A stretch of DNA of 64,000 bases from CAMYMQ01 sp963730305 (GCA_963730305.1 CAVSRB010000003.1:124001-188000); one strand, 5' to 3'; numbered from the stretch's first letter, positions 47,040 through 55,902 are shown. Made by a program: numbers and translations. The notes: generated by a model from the sequence alone, not told the origin.

Positions 47040-47630
47040 CTAATACGGCTCGTTGCGGACGACGACGGTCGCGGAGTAGTCGAACTGCCCGTTGCTGGTG
47101 GCGAACGGGATCAGCAGCGGCGTCATCACGGTCCATTTGTAGTTGACGGTGTAGGCGACGATGTCGCCGCCCTTGCCGACGGAATTGGTGCCCATGTCGG
47201 CGTCCCACTTGCCGTTCTGGTTGACGTCCGTGAACGGCTCGCCGGCGTCGTACTTGTTGTTGCCGTTGGTGTCGGTGAACGGCTCGCCTTTGCCGACGTC
47301 GGAGAAGGTCGGGTAGACCTTGGTGGTGACCGTGATGTCGCTGTCGGGGATCAGGCCGTAGGTGTGCTCCTTGACCATCTGGATGATGTACTGCTCGCGG
47401 GTCATGCCGGTCGGCGCGTTCTGGCCGGTGATGCCCCAGCGCGTCGCCTCCTTGAGGCCGCCCTCGACCGCATTGTTGATGAAGGTGATCATCGACACCT
47501 CGATGATCACCATGATCAGCAGCAGCAGGACCGGGGCCACGAGGCCCCACTCGACGAGCGCGTTGCCCCGTTCTGCGCGGGCGAACCGCCCGAGCAGCCG
47601 GGGAAAACGCAAAGGGGTCTGGGACGTCAT
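47040..47630 (-). CDS. tadE: TadE-like minor pilin with Asp-rich repeats
   Basis: About 196 residues from the ATG at 47630, or 207 from an in-frame GTG at 47663. The TadE motif ERGNALVEWGLVAPVLLLLIMV is the processing site and helix. The periplasmic part has two near-identical calcium-loop-like units, DTNGNNKYDAGEPF and DVNQNGKWDADMG, in a row around residues 130-155. First gene of the two-gene tadE operon. Its upstream region has CtrA-like sites. Confidence 0.85.
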   Translation of the reverse strand: MTSQTPLRFPRLLGRFARAERGNALVEWGLVAPVLLLLIMVIIEVSMITFINNAVEGGLKEATRWGITGQNAPTGMTREQYIIQMVKEHTYGLIPDSDITVTTKVYPTFSDVGKGEPFTDTNGNNKYDAGEPFTDVNQNGKWDADMGTNSVGKGGDIVAYTVNYKWTVMTPLLIPFATSNGQFDYSATVVVRNEPY

Positions 47631-47679
47631 CACGCTGTTCCGCGCATCTATCCGGATTTTCACGCGTGATTGTGCAGAT

Positions 47680-47730
47680 CGACCGTTAAGAGCGGCCTAG
47701 CGACTATGCCTAACAGGGGCTTAACGGTCG
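47680..47730. promoter_or_regulatory. Promoter region of tadE operon: inverted repeat with CtrA-like sites
   Basis: The exact inverted repeat CGACCGTTAA (47680-47689) / TTAACGGTCG (47721-47730) is spaced by 31 bases. Within it lie TTAA GAGCGGC CTAG (47686-47700) and, on the minus strand, TTAA GCCCCTG TTAG (47724-47710). The second is one mismatch from TTAA-N7-TTAA. It lies about 80-95 bp upstream of the tadE ATG at 47630, or about 50-60 bp upstream of the alternative GTG. Confidence 0.5.
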
Positions 47731-47787
47731 TGCCTGACGCCGCGTTAATGCCGCGCCGGCCAGGATCAAATTACTGGTTTATCAATA

Positions 47788-48108
47788 TTATTTCGGCGTT
47801 AAGACTCGGCGCCAAAGCGCCGCGACGCGCCGTCGCACCGTCGCCCACGGCCTCTTGTTGCTTCTTTGTTCTTTTCCCTGCATCCCGCTGCCGGCCGGCG
47901 CCGGGGTGATCACTTTGAGCGACCGGGCGCGGCCCGGCGTGCGGGCGAGCCGGCCCTCGCGGATCAGCCGGTTGACCCGGTACTGGACGTGGCCGACGCT
48001 GCCGAGCCCGCAGCCCTCGGCGATCTCCGCGTAGGACGGCGCGCAGCCCTGGGCGGCGGTGAAGCGCCGGACATAATCGACGATGCGCTGGAGCTCGGCT
48101 TCGTTCAT
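47788..48108 (-). CDS. LexA-type winged-helix DNA-binding protein without peptidase domain
   Basis: 106 residues. Residues 1-70 match the N-terminal LexA DNA-binding domain: RIVDYVRRFTAAQGCAPSYAEIAEGCGL, SVGHVQYRVNRLIREGRLARTPGRARSL. The LexA S24 protease domain is missing, and a short basic tail of about 35 residues follows instead. It probably binds DNA without RecA-driven self-cleavage. It lies between the tadE operon and aroQ and is divergent from aroQ. Its targets are unknown. Confidence 0.8.
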   Translation of the reverse strand: MNEAELQRIVDYVRRFTAAQGCAPSYAEIAEGCGLGSVGHVQYRVNRLIREGRLARTPGRARSLKVITPAPAGSGMQGKEQRSNKRPWATVRRRVAALWRRVLTPK

Positions 48109-48277
48109 GGTCGCCCGACCGTTGGAAGGATCCAGAACAATTTCATATCATAGGAATATGTACTTGTCCATCGGCGGCGACCGCATCGCGTCGCGCCCTG
48201 CTCGCTTGCCGCGACCGGGGACCATGCTGTAAACCGCGCGTAACTTTTCTGGGCCGTCCCAACCGTGGGGAGACACA

Positions 48278-48724
48278 GTGCCGCGCGTTCTCGTCGTCAA
48301 TGGGCCGAACCTCAACCTGCTCGGAACGCGCGAACCCGATATCTACGGCACGCAGACGCTGGCCGATATCGAGGCGCAGTGCGCCGCGCGCGCCAAGACG
48401 CTCGGCCTCGAGGTCGAGTTCCGGCAGAGCAACCACGAGGGCCAGATCGTCGACTGGATCCAGGAGGCGCGCGAGACCCACGACGCCATCGTGATCAATC
48501 CCGCGGCGCTCACCCACACCTCGGTTGCAGTGTTCGACGCGCTGTCCGCGGTCGACCTGCCGGTGATCGAAGTGCATCTGTCGAACATCTACCGGCGCGA
48601 GCCGTTCCGCCACCACTCGTATATTTCCAAAGCCGCCGACGGCGTGATATGCGGTCTCGGCGGCGCCGGCTATCGCCTCGCGCTCGACGCCATCGCCGAG
48701 AGACTGACCGGCAAGAGCAGCTAG
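48278..48724 (+). CDS. aroQ: Type II 3-dehydroquinate dehydratase
   Basis: Dehydrates 3-dehydroquinate in the shikimate pathway. 148 residues. NGPNLNLLGTREPDIYG carries the catalytic tyrosine (near residue 23). QSNHEGQIVDWIQ, NPAALTHTSVA and EVHLSNIYRREPFRHHSYIS are the other active-site motifs. The gene is directly upstream of accB with 17 bp between, a conserved aroQ-accB-accC order in proteobacteria. Confidence 0.97.
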   Translation: MPRVLVVNGPNLNLLGTREPDIYGTQTLADIEAQCAARAKTLGLEVEFRQSNHEGQIVDWIQEARETHDAIVINPAALTHTSVAVFDALSAVDLPVIEVHLSNIYRREPFRHHSYISKAADGVICGLGGAGYRLALDAIAERLTGKSS

Positions 48725-48741
48725 GGGCGGACCAGGAACCG

Positions 48742-49197
48742 ATGCCGAAGAGAATAGACCGCGACGCGATCCGAGAGCTGGCCGAGCTGCTCGACGAGAC
48801 GGGGCTGACCGAGATCGAGTACGACACCGGCTCGGTCCGCATCCGGGTCGCGCGCGAGCCGGCGCCGGTCCACGCAGCGGCGCCCGCCGCGGCCCCCGCC
48901 CCTGCGACCGCCGCCGCGGCCGAACCGGCCGAGAGCGCGGCCCCGGCGGCCGACGCCTCGCACCCCGGCGCGGTCGCCTCGCCGATGGTCGGCACGATCT
49001 ATCTGGCGCCCGAGCCCGGCGCGCCCAACTTCATCGCCAAGGGCGACACCGTCGCGGCCGGCCAGACGCTGATGCTGGTCGAGGCGATGAAGACCTTCAA
49101 CGAGATCAAGGCGCCCAAGGCCGGCGTGGTGCGCGAGATACGGGTGGAGAACGGCGCGCCGGTCGAGTACGGCGACCTGCTGGCGATCATCGACTAG
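48742..49197 (+). CDS. accB: Biotin carboxyl carrier protein of acetyl-CoA carboxylase
   Basis: 151 residues. N-terminal domain (IRELAELLDETGLTEIEYDTG), an Ala/Pro linker (about residues 45-80), and the biotinyl domain with VEAMKTFNEIKAPKAG. The biotin lysine is near residue 117. It carries CO2 between biotin carboxylase and the carboxyltransferase in the first step of fatty acid synthesis. accC follows after 6 bp. Confidence 0.97.
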   Translation: MPKRIDRDAIRELAELLDETGLTEIEYDTGSVRIRVAREPAPVHAAAPAAAPAPATAAAAEPAESAAPAADASHPGAVASPMVGTIYLAPEPGAPNFIAKGDTVAAGQTLMLVEAMKTFNEIKAPKAGVVREIRVENGAPVEYGDLLAIID

Positions 49198-49203
49198 GGA
49201 CAT

Positions 49204-50566
49204 TTGTCCGTGTTCGACAAGGTGCTCATCGCGAACCGGGGCGAAATCGCGCTGCGGATCCACCGCGCCTGCCGCGAGATGGGCATCCACACGGTCGCCA
49301 TCCATTCCACCGCCGACAACGACGCCATGCACGTGCGGCTGGCCGACGAGAGCGTCTGCATCGGCCCGCCCCGCTCGGCCGACTCCTACCTGAACATCCC
49401 GGCGATCGTCTCGGCGGCGATGATCACCGGGGCCGACGCGATCCACCCCGGCTACGGCTTCTTGTCCGAGAACGCCCGCTTCGCCGAGATCGTCGAGGAG
49501 CACGACCTCGCCTTCATCGGACCGAGCCCGGCGCACATCCGCATGATGGGCGACAAGGTCGAGGCCAAGCGCAAGATGATCGAGGTCGGCGTGCCGGTCG
49601 TCCCGGGCACCGACGGCGCGGTCGAGAACCTCGACGAGGCCCGCGCGATCGCCGAACTCGATCGGCTATCCGATCCTGATCAAGGCGGCGAGCGGCGGCG
49701 GCGGCAAGGGCATGAAGGTGGTCCAGTCGGGCGACGAGCTCGAGGCGATGATCACCGCGGCCAAGCGCGAGGCCCGCGCCAACTTCGGCGACGACGCCAT
49801 CTACATGGAGAAGTACCTGGCCAACCCGCGCCACATCGAGCTGCAGATCCTGGCCGACACCCACGGCAACGTCATCCACCTGGGCGAGCGCGACTGCTCG
49901 CTCCAGCGCTCCCACCAGAAGGTGCTGGAAGAGGCCCCCTCGCCCGCGCTCAACGCCGCGGAGCGGGCGCGGCTCGGCGAGATCGGCTGCACCGCGGTGC
50001 GCAAGCTCGGCTACCGCAGCGCCGGCACGATCGAGTTCCTGTACGAGAACGGCGAGTTCTACTTCATCGAGATGAACACCCGGCTCCAGGTCGAGCATCC
50101 GGTCACCGAGATGATCAGCGGCATCGACATCGTCCGCGAGATGATCCGGATCGCCGCCGGCGGCACGCTGTCGACCACCCAGGACAAGGTCAACCTCCAG
50201 GGCCACGCCATCGAGTGCCGGGTCAACGCCGAGGACCCGACCAATTTCACGCCGTCGCCGGGCACGGTCACCGAGTACCACCCGCCGGGCGGGCTCGGCG
50301 TGCGGGTCAATTCGGCGCTCTATGCCGGCTACCGGATCCCGCCCAACTACGACAGCCTGATCGCCAAGCTGATCGTCCACGGCAACAACCGGAACGAATG
50401 CCTGATGCGGCTGCGCCGCGCGCTCGAGGAATTCGTCGTCGGCGGGGTCAAGACCACGATCCCGCTGCACCAGAAGCTGACCGCGGCGCCCGACTTCATC
50501 AACGGCGACTACGACATCCGCTGGCTGGAAGCGTTCGTCGCCGGAGCGGTGGACGAGACGCCCTGA
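49204..50566 (+). CDS. accC: Biotin carboxylase (one frameshift)
   Basis: ATP-dependent carboxylation of biotin on AccB. About 453 residues. N-terminal FDKVLIANRGEIALRIHRAC, ATP-grasp region GYPILIKAASGGGGKGMK, EKYLANPRHIELQILAD and the active-site stretch EMNTRLQVEHPVTEMISG. The frame breaks at about 49663 (ctcgatcgg, one extra base). Removing it restores the lysine-loop sequence. The start may be this TTG or the GTG at 49210, which matches the usual N-terminus better. Its stop shares a base with the aat start. Confidence 0.95.
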
Positions 50567-51219
50567 TGGAATACAGGCTGACCGCGGAACTGCTTCTGCG
50601 AGCCTATTCCAACGGCGTCTTCCCCATGGCCGAATCGCGCGGCCGCTCGGAGATCTTCTGGGTCGATCCCGAATGGCGCGGCATCATCCCGCTGGACGAA
50701 TTCCACGTGCCCCGCTCGCTGCGCCGGGTCGTGCGGCGGCGGGAGTTCGACGTCCGCTGCGACACCGCGTTCGACGCCGTCATCCGCGAGTGCGCCGCCC
50801 CGCGCCGCGGCCGCGGCGACACCTGGATCAACGACGACATCGTCCGCTCCTACGCCGAGCTGCACCGGCTCGGCTTCGCCCATTCGATCGAGAGCTGGCA
50901 GGACGGCGAGATGGTCGGCGGGCTCTACGGCGTGTCGATCGGCGGCGCCTTCTTCGGCGAGAGCATGTTCTCGCGGGTCACCAACGCCAGCAAGGTGGCC
51001 CTGGTCAACCTGGTCGCGCGGCTGGTCGCCGTCGGCTACCGCCTGCTCGACACCCAGTTCGTCACCGAGCACCTGACCCAGTTCGGCGCGCTCGAGGTGC
51101 CGCGCAACCAGTATCACCAGATGCTGCGCGAGGCGCTGGCCAACGAGGCGGCCTTCCCGGTCGACTTCGACGACGACCGGGTCGACGCCTACTTACAGTC
51201 CTTGACCCAGATGTCGTAG
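50566..51219 (+). CDS. aat: Leucyl/phenylalanyl-tRNA--protein transferase
   Basis: Adds Leu or Phe to N-terminal Lys/Arg of proteins, marking them for ClpAP degradation. 217 residues. LLLRAYSNGVFPMAESR, FWVDPEWRGIIPLDEFHVPRSL, TWINDDIVRSYAELHRLGFAHSIE and LLDTQFVTEHLTQFGALEVPR are all family motifs. Its ATG shares one base with the accC stop (TGATG). The end overlaps the convergent DUF2155 gene by about 31 bp. Confidence 0.95.
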   Translation: MEYRLTAELLLRAYSNGVFPMAESRGRSEIFWVDPEWRGIIPLDEFHVPRSLRRVVRRREFDVRCDTAFDAVIRECAAPRRGRGDTWINDDIVRSYAELHRLGFAHSIESWQDGEMVGGLYGVSIGGAFFGESMFSRVTNASKVALVNLVARLVAVGYRLLDTQFVTEHLTQFGALEVPRNQYHQMLREALANEAAFPVDFDDDRVDAYLQSLTQMS

Positions 51220-51674
51220 GTGGGGTGGTCCATCGCCGAGAGCGCCGGGCTCGACGCGAACATCCAGCCGCTGAACACCATCTTCTTCTGCTTGGTCTCC
51301 GGATCGACGTCGTAGATCTGGAGGAAGGCCGCCTTCTCGGGCTTGAGCTGCGGCGGCGTCTTCTGGCAGCGGCGGATCGCGATCTGCAGGGTGCGGAAGG
51401 TCACCACCGAGCCGACCTTGCCGCCGAAGGTCTGGATCCGCGCGGTCTCCTTGTCGAGCCCCTGGAGGATGACCAGCGTCCCGTCGATATTCTTCGGCGG
51501 GTTCGCGTCGTCGACGCCCTTGGTGCTCTCGACGTTCTTGAGCGGCGCGATGCGGACCGTCTTGTCGGTCTTGCTCGCCTGCGCCGACGCGGCCGAGGTG
51601 ACCATGCCGATCATCGTCGCGCAGACCAGCGCCCGGCCCGGCAGGTTCCAGATCTGGTGAAGCTTCATCATCAT
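51189..51674 (-). CDS. DUF2155 secreted protein
   Basis: 161 residues from the ATG at 51674, with two more ATG codons in a row. Signal peptide ending TSAASAQA (about residue 32). The mature part has the DUF2155 core: IAPLKNVESTKGVDDAN, VTFRTLQIAIRRCQKTPPQ and FSGWMFASSPALSAMDHPTYDIWVKDC. Secreted or periplasmic, function unknown. This family sits near aat/accC in many alphaproteobacteria. The 3' end overlaps aat by 31 bp on the other strand. Confidence 0.88.
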   Translation of the reverse strand: MMMKLHQIWNLPGRALVCATMIGMVTSAASAQASKTDKTVRIAPLKNVESTKGVDDANPPKNIDGTLVILQGLDKETARIQTFGGKVGSVVTFRTLQIAIRRCQKTPPQLKPEKAAFLQIYDVDPETKQKKMVFSGWMFASSPALSAMDHPTYDIWVKDCK

Positions 51675-51700
51675 TCCAGTATACGCCGAAAATCCTGGCA

Positions 51701-52465
51701 TCATTCAGGCAGACGCGCGGCAAATCGTAGCCGGACATAATCCGCGGTCCAGGCGCCGGCCGCGTCGCGCAGGCTCGGCGCCAGCTCCGCCGAGACCTCT
51801 TCCTTGACCGCCTGCCGCTCATCCGCCGGCACGGCGGCGAGATAGCTCTCGCCGAAGGTGTCGAGCCAGTCGACCAGTTCGGAGGGCAGCGGCGTCGGCC
51901 GCTCGAACAGCTCGATCCGGTCGATGGCGAAATGCGCGGCCTCCAGCCTGGCCCGATAGGCGGTCAGGGTCGGGAAATACCACGGACAGTGGGGCGCCGG
52001 GTCGATCCCGCGCCGTGCCAGCGCCGCCTCCAGCGCCCGGCGGATGGCGCCGACGTTGTCGCCGCCGCCCATCTCGCCGACGAAGCGGCCGCCGGGCCGC
52101 AGCGCGCGGGCGACCCCGCGGATCACCGCGTCGGCGTCCTTCATCCAGTGCAGCGCGGCGTTCGAGAACACCGCGTCGAACTCGGCCTCGAAGTCGAGCG
52201 CCTGGCCGTCGGCGACGCGGGCGTCGAGGCCCAGCCGCCGGGCCGCCTCGATCTGCTCGGCGCTGCCGTCGACGCCGACCACCTCGCAGCCGATCTCCTG
52301 CAGCTTGATCGTCAGCGCGCCGTCGCCGCAGCCGAGATCGAGGATGCGCTCGCCCGGCTTGGGGTCGAGCCATTCGAGGACCGGCGCGCCGAGGTCGGCG
52401 ACGAAGCGCGCGTTGCGCGCGTAGCGGTCGGGGTCCCAGGACTGGGTGGATGGCGGTGCGTTCAT
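51701..52465 (-). CDS. Class I SAM-dependent methyltransferase
   Basis: 254 residues. Motif I ILDLGCGDGALTIKLQ near residue 41, motif II VVGVDGSAEQIEAAR, and the post-motif FDAVFSNAALHWMKDADAVI resemble trans-aconitate methyltransferase-like enzymes. The substrate cannot be read from sequence. Its ATG overlaps the mlaD stop (ATGA), and DUF2155 follows, so it interrupts an otherwise conserved envelope gene run. Confidence 0.85.
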   Translation of the reverse strand: MNAPPSTQSWDPDRYARNARFVADLGAPVLEWLDPKPGERILDLGCGDGALTIKLQEIGCEVVGVDGSAEQIEAARRLGLDARVADGQALDFEAEFDAVFSNAALHWMKDADAVIRGVARALRPGGRFVGEMGGGDNVGAIRRALEAALARRGIDPAPHCPWYFPTLTAYRARLEAAHFAIDRIELFERPTPLPSELVDWLDTFGESYLAAVPADERQAVKEEVSAELAPSLRDAAGAWTADYVRLRFAARLPE

Positions 52466-52970
52466 TGGGGCTTCGGCGCCTCTTCCTTCTTCTTGGGCTT
52501 TTCCGTCTTGGGCTTTCCTTCTTGGGCTCTTCGGTCAGCAGGAAGATCGCCCGGCTGAGCAGCTCTTCCAGGGCCAGCGCGTCCTTGGTCTGGGTCAGGG
52601 TGGCGCCCGGCTTCAGCATCTTCTTGTCGTGGCCGATATTGAGCCGGAGGTACTTGCCGCCGAGCAGCCCGTCGCTGGTGATCGAGGCGACGGTGTCGGC
52701 GGGCAGGCCGATGCCGTTCTGGACCGTGAAGGTGACCTTGGCGCGATAGTCCTTCGGGTCGATGCTCTGGCCGGTCACCGAGCCGACCTTGACCCCGCCG
52801 ATGCGGACGTCGCTGCCGGGGCGCAGGCCGCCGATCGAGGCGAACTTGGCGGTGAAGGTGTGGCCGCGCACCGGCTGCAGGTCCGCCGACAGGTAGGCGA
52901 AGACCAGGAAGAAGCCGGCGATCACGATGACCACCGTGCCCATGACCGTCTCGATCAGCGTTCGGCCCAT
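52462..52970 (-). CDS. mlaD: MlaD family phospholipid-binding protein, second copy (one frameshift)
   Basis: Membrane-anchored MCE-domain protein that binds phospholipid for MlaEF. N-terminal helix ETVMGTVVIVIAGFFLVFAYL, MCE domain FASIGGLRPGSDVRIGGVKVGSV, and LLGGKYLRLNIG. The tail is Lys/Pro/Glu-rich (EEPKKE, then PKTEKPKKKEEAPKPQ). One A is missing near 52517. In the corrected frame the protein stops at 52462, overlapping the methyltransferase ATG by four bases. In the given frame it runs on as an Arg-rich artefact. Confidence 0.88.
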
Positions 52971-52972
52971 GG

Positions 52973-53434
52973 CTATTTCTTCCCGCCCAGCCGCTTGTCG
53001 GCGGCGCTGACGATCTTCTCCAGCAGGTTCTCGACGATCACCGAGTCCTGGACGAATTCGAACCGGTCGCCGGGCTTGAAATACGCGTCCTCGACGCCGG
53101 GCTCGATCTTGATGAACTTGCCGCCGAGCACGCCGTCGCTGAGGATCATCGCGGCGCTGTCGCGCGGGATCTTGACCGGGCTGGTGAAGCGCATCGACAC
53201 GATCGGCTTGAGCGTCTTGGGATCGAGCCGCATCGCGCTGACCTTGCCGATCTCGACCCCGGCCAGGAGGACCGGGTTGCCGACCGCCAGGCCGTCGGCC
53301 TGGTCGTACTTCGCGGTCAGGGTATAGCCGCTGTTCGCCGCGGCCAGGCCGCCCGCCATGCCGCCGGCAACCAGCAGCACGATGACGGCGCAGACCACCG
53401 CGCCGACGACGACCTCCAGCGCGCCACGGTTCAT
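52973..53434 (-). CDS. mlaD: MlaD family phospholipid-binding protein, first copy
   Basis: 153-residue MCE-domain protein. N-terminal helix ALEVVVGAVVCAVIVLLVAGG, then YTLTAKYDQADGLAVGNPVLLAGVEIGKV, the MCE core, and VLGGKFIKIEPGVED. Two bases separate it from the second copy, so a heteromeric MlaD ring is possible. Both belong with the mlaE/mlaF genes near 9 kb by family. NDUFA12 is 18 bp upstream. No frame breaks. Confidence 0.92.
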   Translation of the reverse strand: MNRGALEVVVGAVVCAVIVLLVAGGMAGGLAAANSGYTLTAKYDQADGLAVGNPVLLAGVEIGKVSAMRLDPKTLKPIVSMRFTSPVKIPRDSAAMILSDGVLGGKFIKIEPGVEDAYFKPGDRFEFVQDSVIVENLLEKIVSAADKRLGGKK

Positions 53435-53452
53435 CTCAGCGATACTCTTGGA

Positions 53453-53818
53453 TCAGGCCGGCCGCCACGGCTCGTAGTCGCCGGTCGCGGGCGCCCGGTG
53501 GCCGCCCTCGTAGTCGTGGCCCGGCGGGTGATAGGCCTCGGGCGTTCCGGTCCGGTTCGGAACATGCTCCTTCTCCCACGCGCGATGGGGCAGCGGCTTC
53601 TCGGTCGGCGGCTCGGCGCCGGTATAGTGCAGCCAGCGGTGCCACTCCGGCGGCACCCGCGACGCCTCCTTGACGCCCTTGTAGATGACCCAGCGCCGGC
53701 GGCGGCGCGACGGCCCGGGGTCCCGCCGCTCCATATAGTAGCGGTTGCCCTCGTCGTCGCGGCCGACGAGCTTGCCGTGGAGGGCGGTATGGAGGCGGGT
53801 ACCGAGGTTGGTTGCCAC
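53453..53818 (-). CDS. NDUFA12-like complex I accessory subunit
   Basis: 121 residues from the GTG at 53818, chosen because VATNLGTRLHTALHGKLVG is where homologues begin. An ATG at 53866 is possible. Core GRDDEGNRYYMERR, RRRRRWVIYKG, PPEWHRWLHYT and the C-terminal YEPWRPA are the family hallmarks. It is the bacterial form of the mitochondrial NDUFA12 subunit, typical of alphaproteobacteria. Complex I genes are not in this window, but the position next to mlaD and DUF2155 is conserved. Confidence 0.9.
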   Translation of the reverse strand: MATNLGTRLHTALHGKLVGRDDEGNRYYMERRDPGPSRRRRRWVIYKGVKEASRVPPEWHRWLHYTGAEPPTEKPLPHRAWEKEHVPNRTGTPEAYHPPGHDYEGGHRAPATGDYEPWRPA

Positions 53819-53934
53819 GGGGCGCGGACCGGTTGCCGTTGACGATTGGCGCGGACTATGGCGCATGACCGCTATGCCGTCCAGTGTCCCGACCGCCCCT
53901 GTTGCGGCTTGGCCGAACAGGTTATTCAGGGCCC

Positions 53935-54849
53935 ATGGAGGAAACGATCGCAAGCGCGCGGCCGGCCGCGGGGACGTGGATGGAGCGATGGGGCGGCCTG
54001 GCCTTGTTGGGCGTCGCCGTCGTCGCGTTCGGCTTCCAGAACAACCTGTCGAAGCTGAGCTACGGCTACGGCGTCTCGGTGCTGACCCTGTTGTCGCTGC
54101 GCACCTGGATCGCCGTGCTCGCGCTGCTGATCTGGCTGGTCGCGGTCAAGCGCACGCCGTTCATGCCGCGGCGGACCTGGCCGCAGCTGGTCTGGGTCAG
54201 CCTGCTGTTCGCGGGCGGCGCGTTCGCGCTGCTCTCCGCGATCCAGCTCATCCCGGTCAGCCTGGCGATCCTCGCCTTCTACATCTTCCCCTTCCTGGTC
54301 GGCCTGATCGGCGCGGCGCTGGGCTACGAGAAGCTGTCGGCGGTGACGGTCGGCGCCCTCGTGGTCGCCTTCGCCGGCCTCGCCCTGGCGCTCGACGTCG
54401 ACGTCGGCGGCGAGCTCGGCTACGGGCTGGCGGCGGCGGGCGGCGCGGCGCTGGGCATGGCGTTCAACATCATCGGCAGCGGCCGGCTGATGCGGTCGAC
54501 GCCGGGGCCGGTGGTCACCTTCAACATGATGGCGATCGCAGGGGTGGTGCTGACCGTCGCGACCGTCGCCGACGGCGGCCTGTTCCTGCCGCACGGCGGC
54601 ACCGGCTGGGCGGTGTTCGTCGGCGCCACGATCCTGGCGCCGATCTCGCTGGTCTCGATCTATCTCGCGCTCGAATTCGTCAGCGGCACCCGCGCCTCGA
54701 TGATCATGAACGGCGAGCCGGTGCTGACCGTGCTGTTCGCGGTGCTGCTGTTCGGCGAGGCCTTCACCGCGGTCCAGACCGTCGGCGCCGTGCTGGTGGT
54801 CGGCGCCATCCTCGTGGTCACGCTCAAGCGCGAGCCCGCGCCCGTATGA
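53935..54849 (+). CDS. EamA/DMT superfamily transporter
   Basis: 304 residues with ten hydrophobic segments arranged as two EamA halves (LALLGVAVVAFGFQNNLSKLSYG and MAFNIIGSGRLMRSTPGP onward). The pattern VSLAILAFYIFPFLVGL and IMNGEPVLTVLFAVLLFGE match drug/metabolite exporters. Substrate unknown. Start by the ATG at 53935. Its stop overlaps the next transporter gene by four bases (ATGA). The two are paralogues with about the same layout, so they may be a pair. Confidence 0.88.
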   Translation: MEETIASARPAAGTWMERWGGLALLGVAVVAFGFQNNLSKLSYGYGVSVLTLLSLRTWIAVLALLIWLVAVKRTPFMPRRTWPQLVWVSLLFAGGAFALLSAIQLIPVSLAILAFYIFPFLVGLIGAALGYEKLSAVTVGALVVAFAGLALALDVDVGGELGYGLAAAGGAALGMAFNIIGSGRLMRSTPGPVVTFNMMAIAGVVLTVATVADGGLFLPHGGTGWAVFVGATILAPISLVSIYLALEFVSGTRASMIMNGEPVLTVLFAVLLFGEAFTAVQTVGAVLVVGAILVVTLKREPAPV

Positions 54850-55770
54850 GCGTGGAGGCCCAATCCCCGGCGCGCCCAGTCCCCGGCGGCCCAGTCCCCG
54901 GCGGCCCGCTTCTCCTTCCTGATCGGCATCGCGCTGATGGTCGTCGCCGCGTTGTGCTTCGGGCTGTCGAACAACCTGGCCAAGATGAGCTACGGCTTCG
55001 ACGTCGGCGCGATGACCGTGATCACCGGGCGCGCCTGGTTCGGGCTGATCGCGCTGCTCGCCCTGTCGAAGGCCCGCGGCCTCAAGCTGTCCCTGCCCCG
55101 CACGGTGTTCTGGCTGTTCGTCATGACCGCCACGGCAAACATGGTCCAGAACCCGGCGATCCTCTATTCGATCAAGTTCATCCCGGTCAGCCTGGCGATC
55201 CTGATCATCTACCTGTTCCCGATCATCGTGGCGCTGGTCACCGCGATCCTGGGCCACGACCGGGTGACGCGGCCGGTGGCGATCGCCGCCGTGGTCGGCT
55301 TCGCCGGGGTCGCGCTCATCCTCGAGCTCGGCACGATCGCGCTCGACTGGCGCGGCATGGCGCTGGCCTTCGTCGCCGCCTGCGGCCTGGCGACCAACGT
55401 GATGGGCGCGGCGCGGCTGAACCGGCACATGCCGGCGCTGGTCGTGCCGCTGTGGCTCTACGGCGCCAGCGTTCCCGTCTTCACCGCCATCCTGTTCGCC
55501 GAGGGCGGCCCGCATCTGCCGACCGCGCATTTCGGCTGGCTGGTGTTCCTCGGCGCGATCTCGGTGCTGCCGATCGCCCTCGCCTGCTTCTACAGCGCCC
55601 TGCCCCGCGCCGGCGCCGCCCGCGCCGCGCTGGTGATGAATTTCGAGCCGCTGTTCACCGTGCTGCTCGCGGTCCTGCTGCTCGGTGAGACCCTCGGCCC
55701 GATGCAGATCGCCGGCGGCGTCCTGATCATCGGCTCGATCTTCTACGTCTCGATCTACGGCCGGCGTTGA
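54846..55770 (+). CDS. EamA/DMT superfamily transporter, paralogue (one frameshift)
   Basis: About 308 residues. After the ATG at 54846 the first 20 or so residues contain two copies of a 15-bp repeat encoding PVPGG (54876-54905). Just after it the frame breaks, and the membrane part continues in the other frame as FSFLIGIALMVVAALCFGLSNN. Ten membrane segments follow, with VSLAILIIYLFPIIVALV and VMNFEPLFTVLLAVLLLGE. The repeat and break could be a slippage error or a real variable start. Confidence 0.82.
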
Positions 55771-55869
55771 CAGCCGCCGCCAGTTGATTTGCAGACTCGG
55801 CAAGACTTGCCCGTAAGACTGCCGAAGGTCTCCCAAAGGGATTTGTAATATCCGTTCCAGTATTGCGAG

Positions 55870-55902
55870 AAACGGCATGCGCCAAGACTGCCGTTTTATT
55901 TT
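55870..55902 (+). terminator. Terminator of the EamA gene pair
   Basis: AAACGGCA (55870-55877) pairs with TGCCGTTT (55889-55896) over an 11-base loop and is followed by tattttc. It lies 100 bp after the second EamA gene. Confidence 0.7.
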
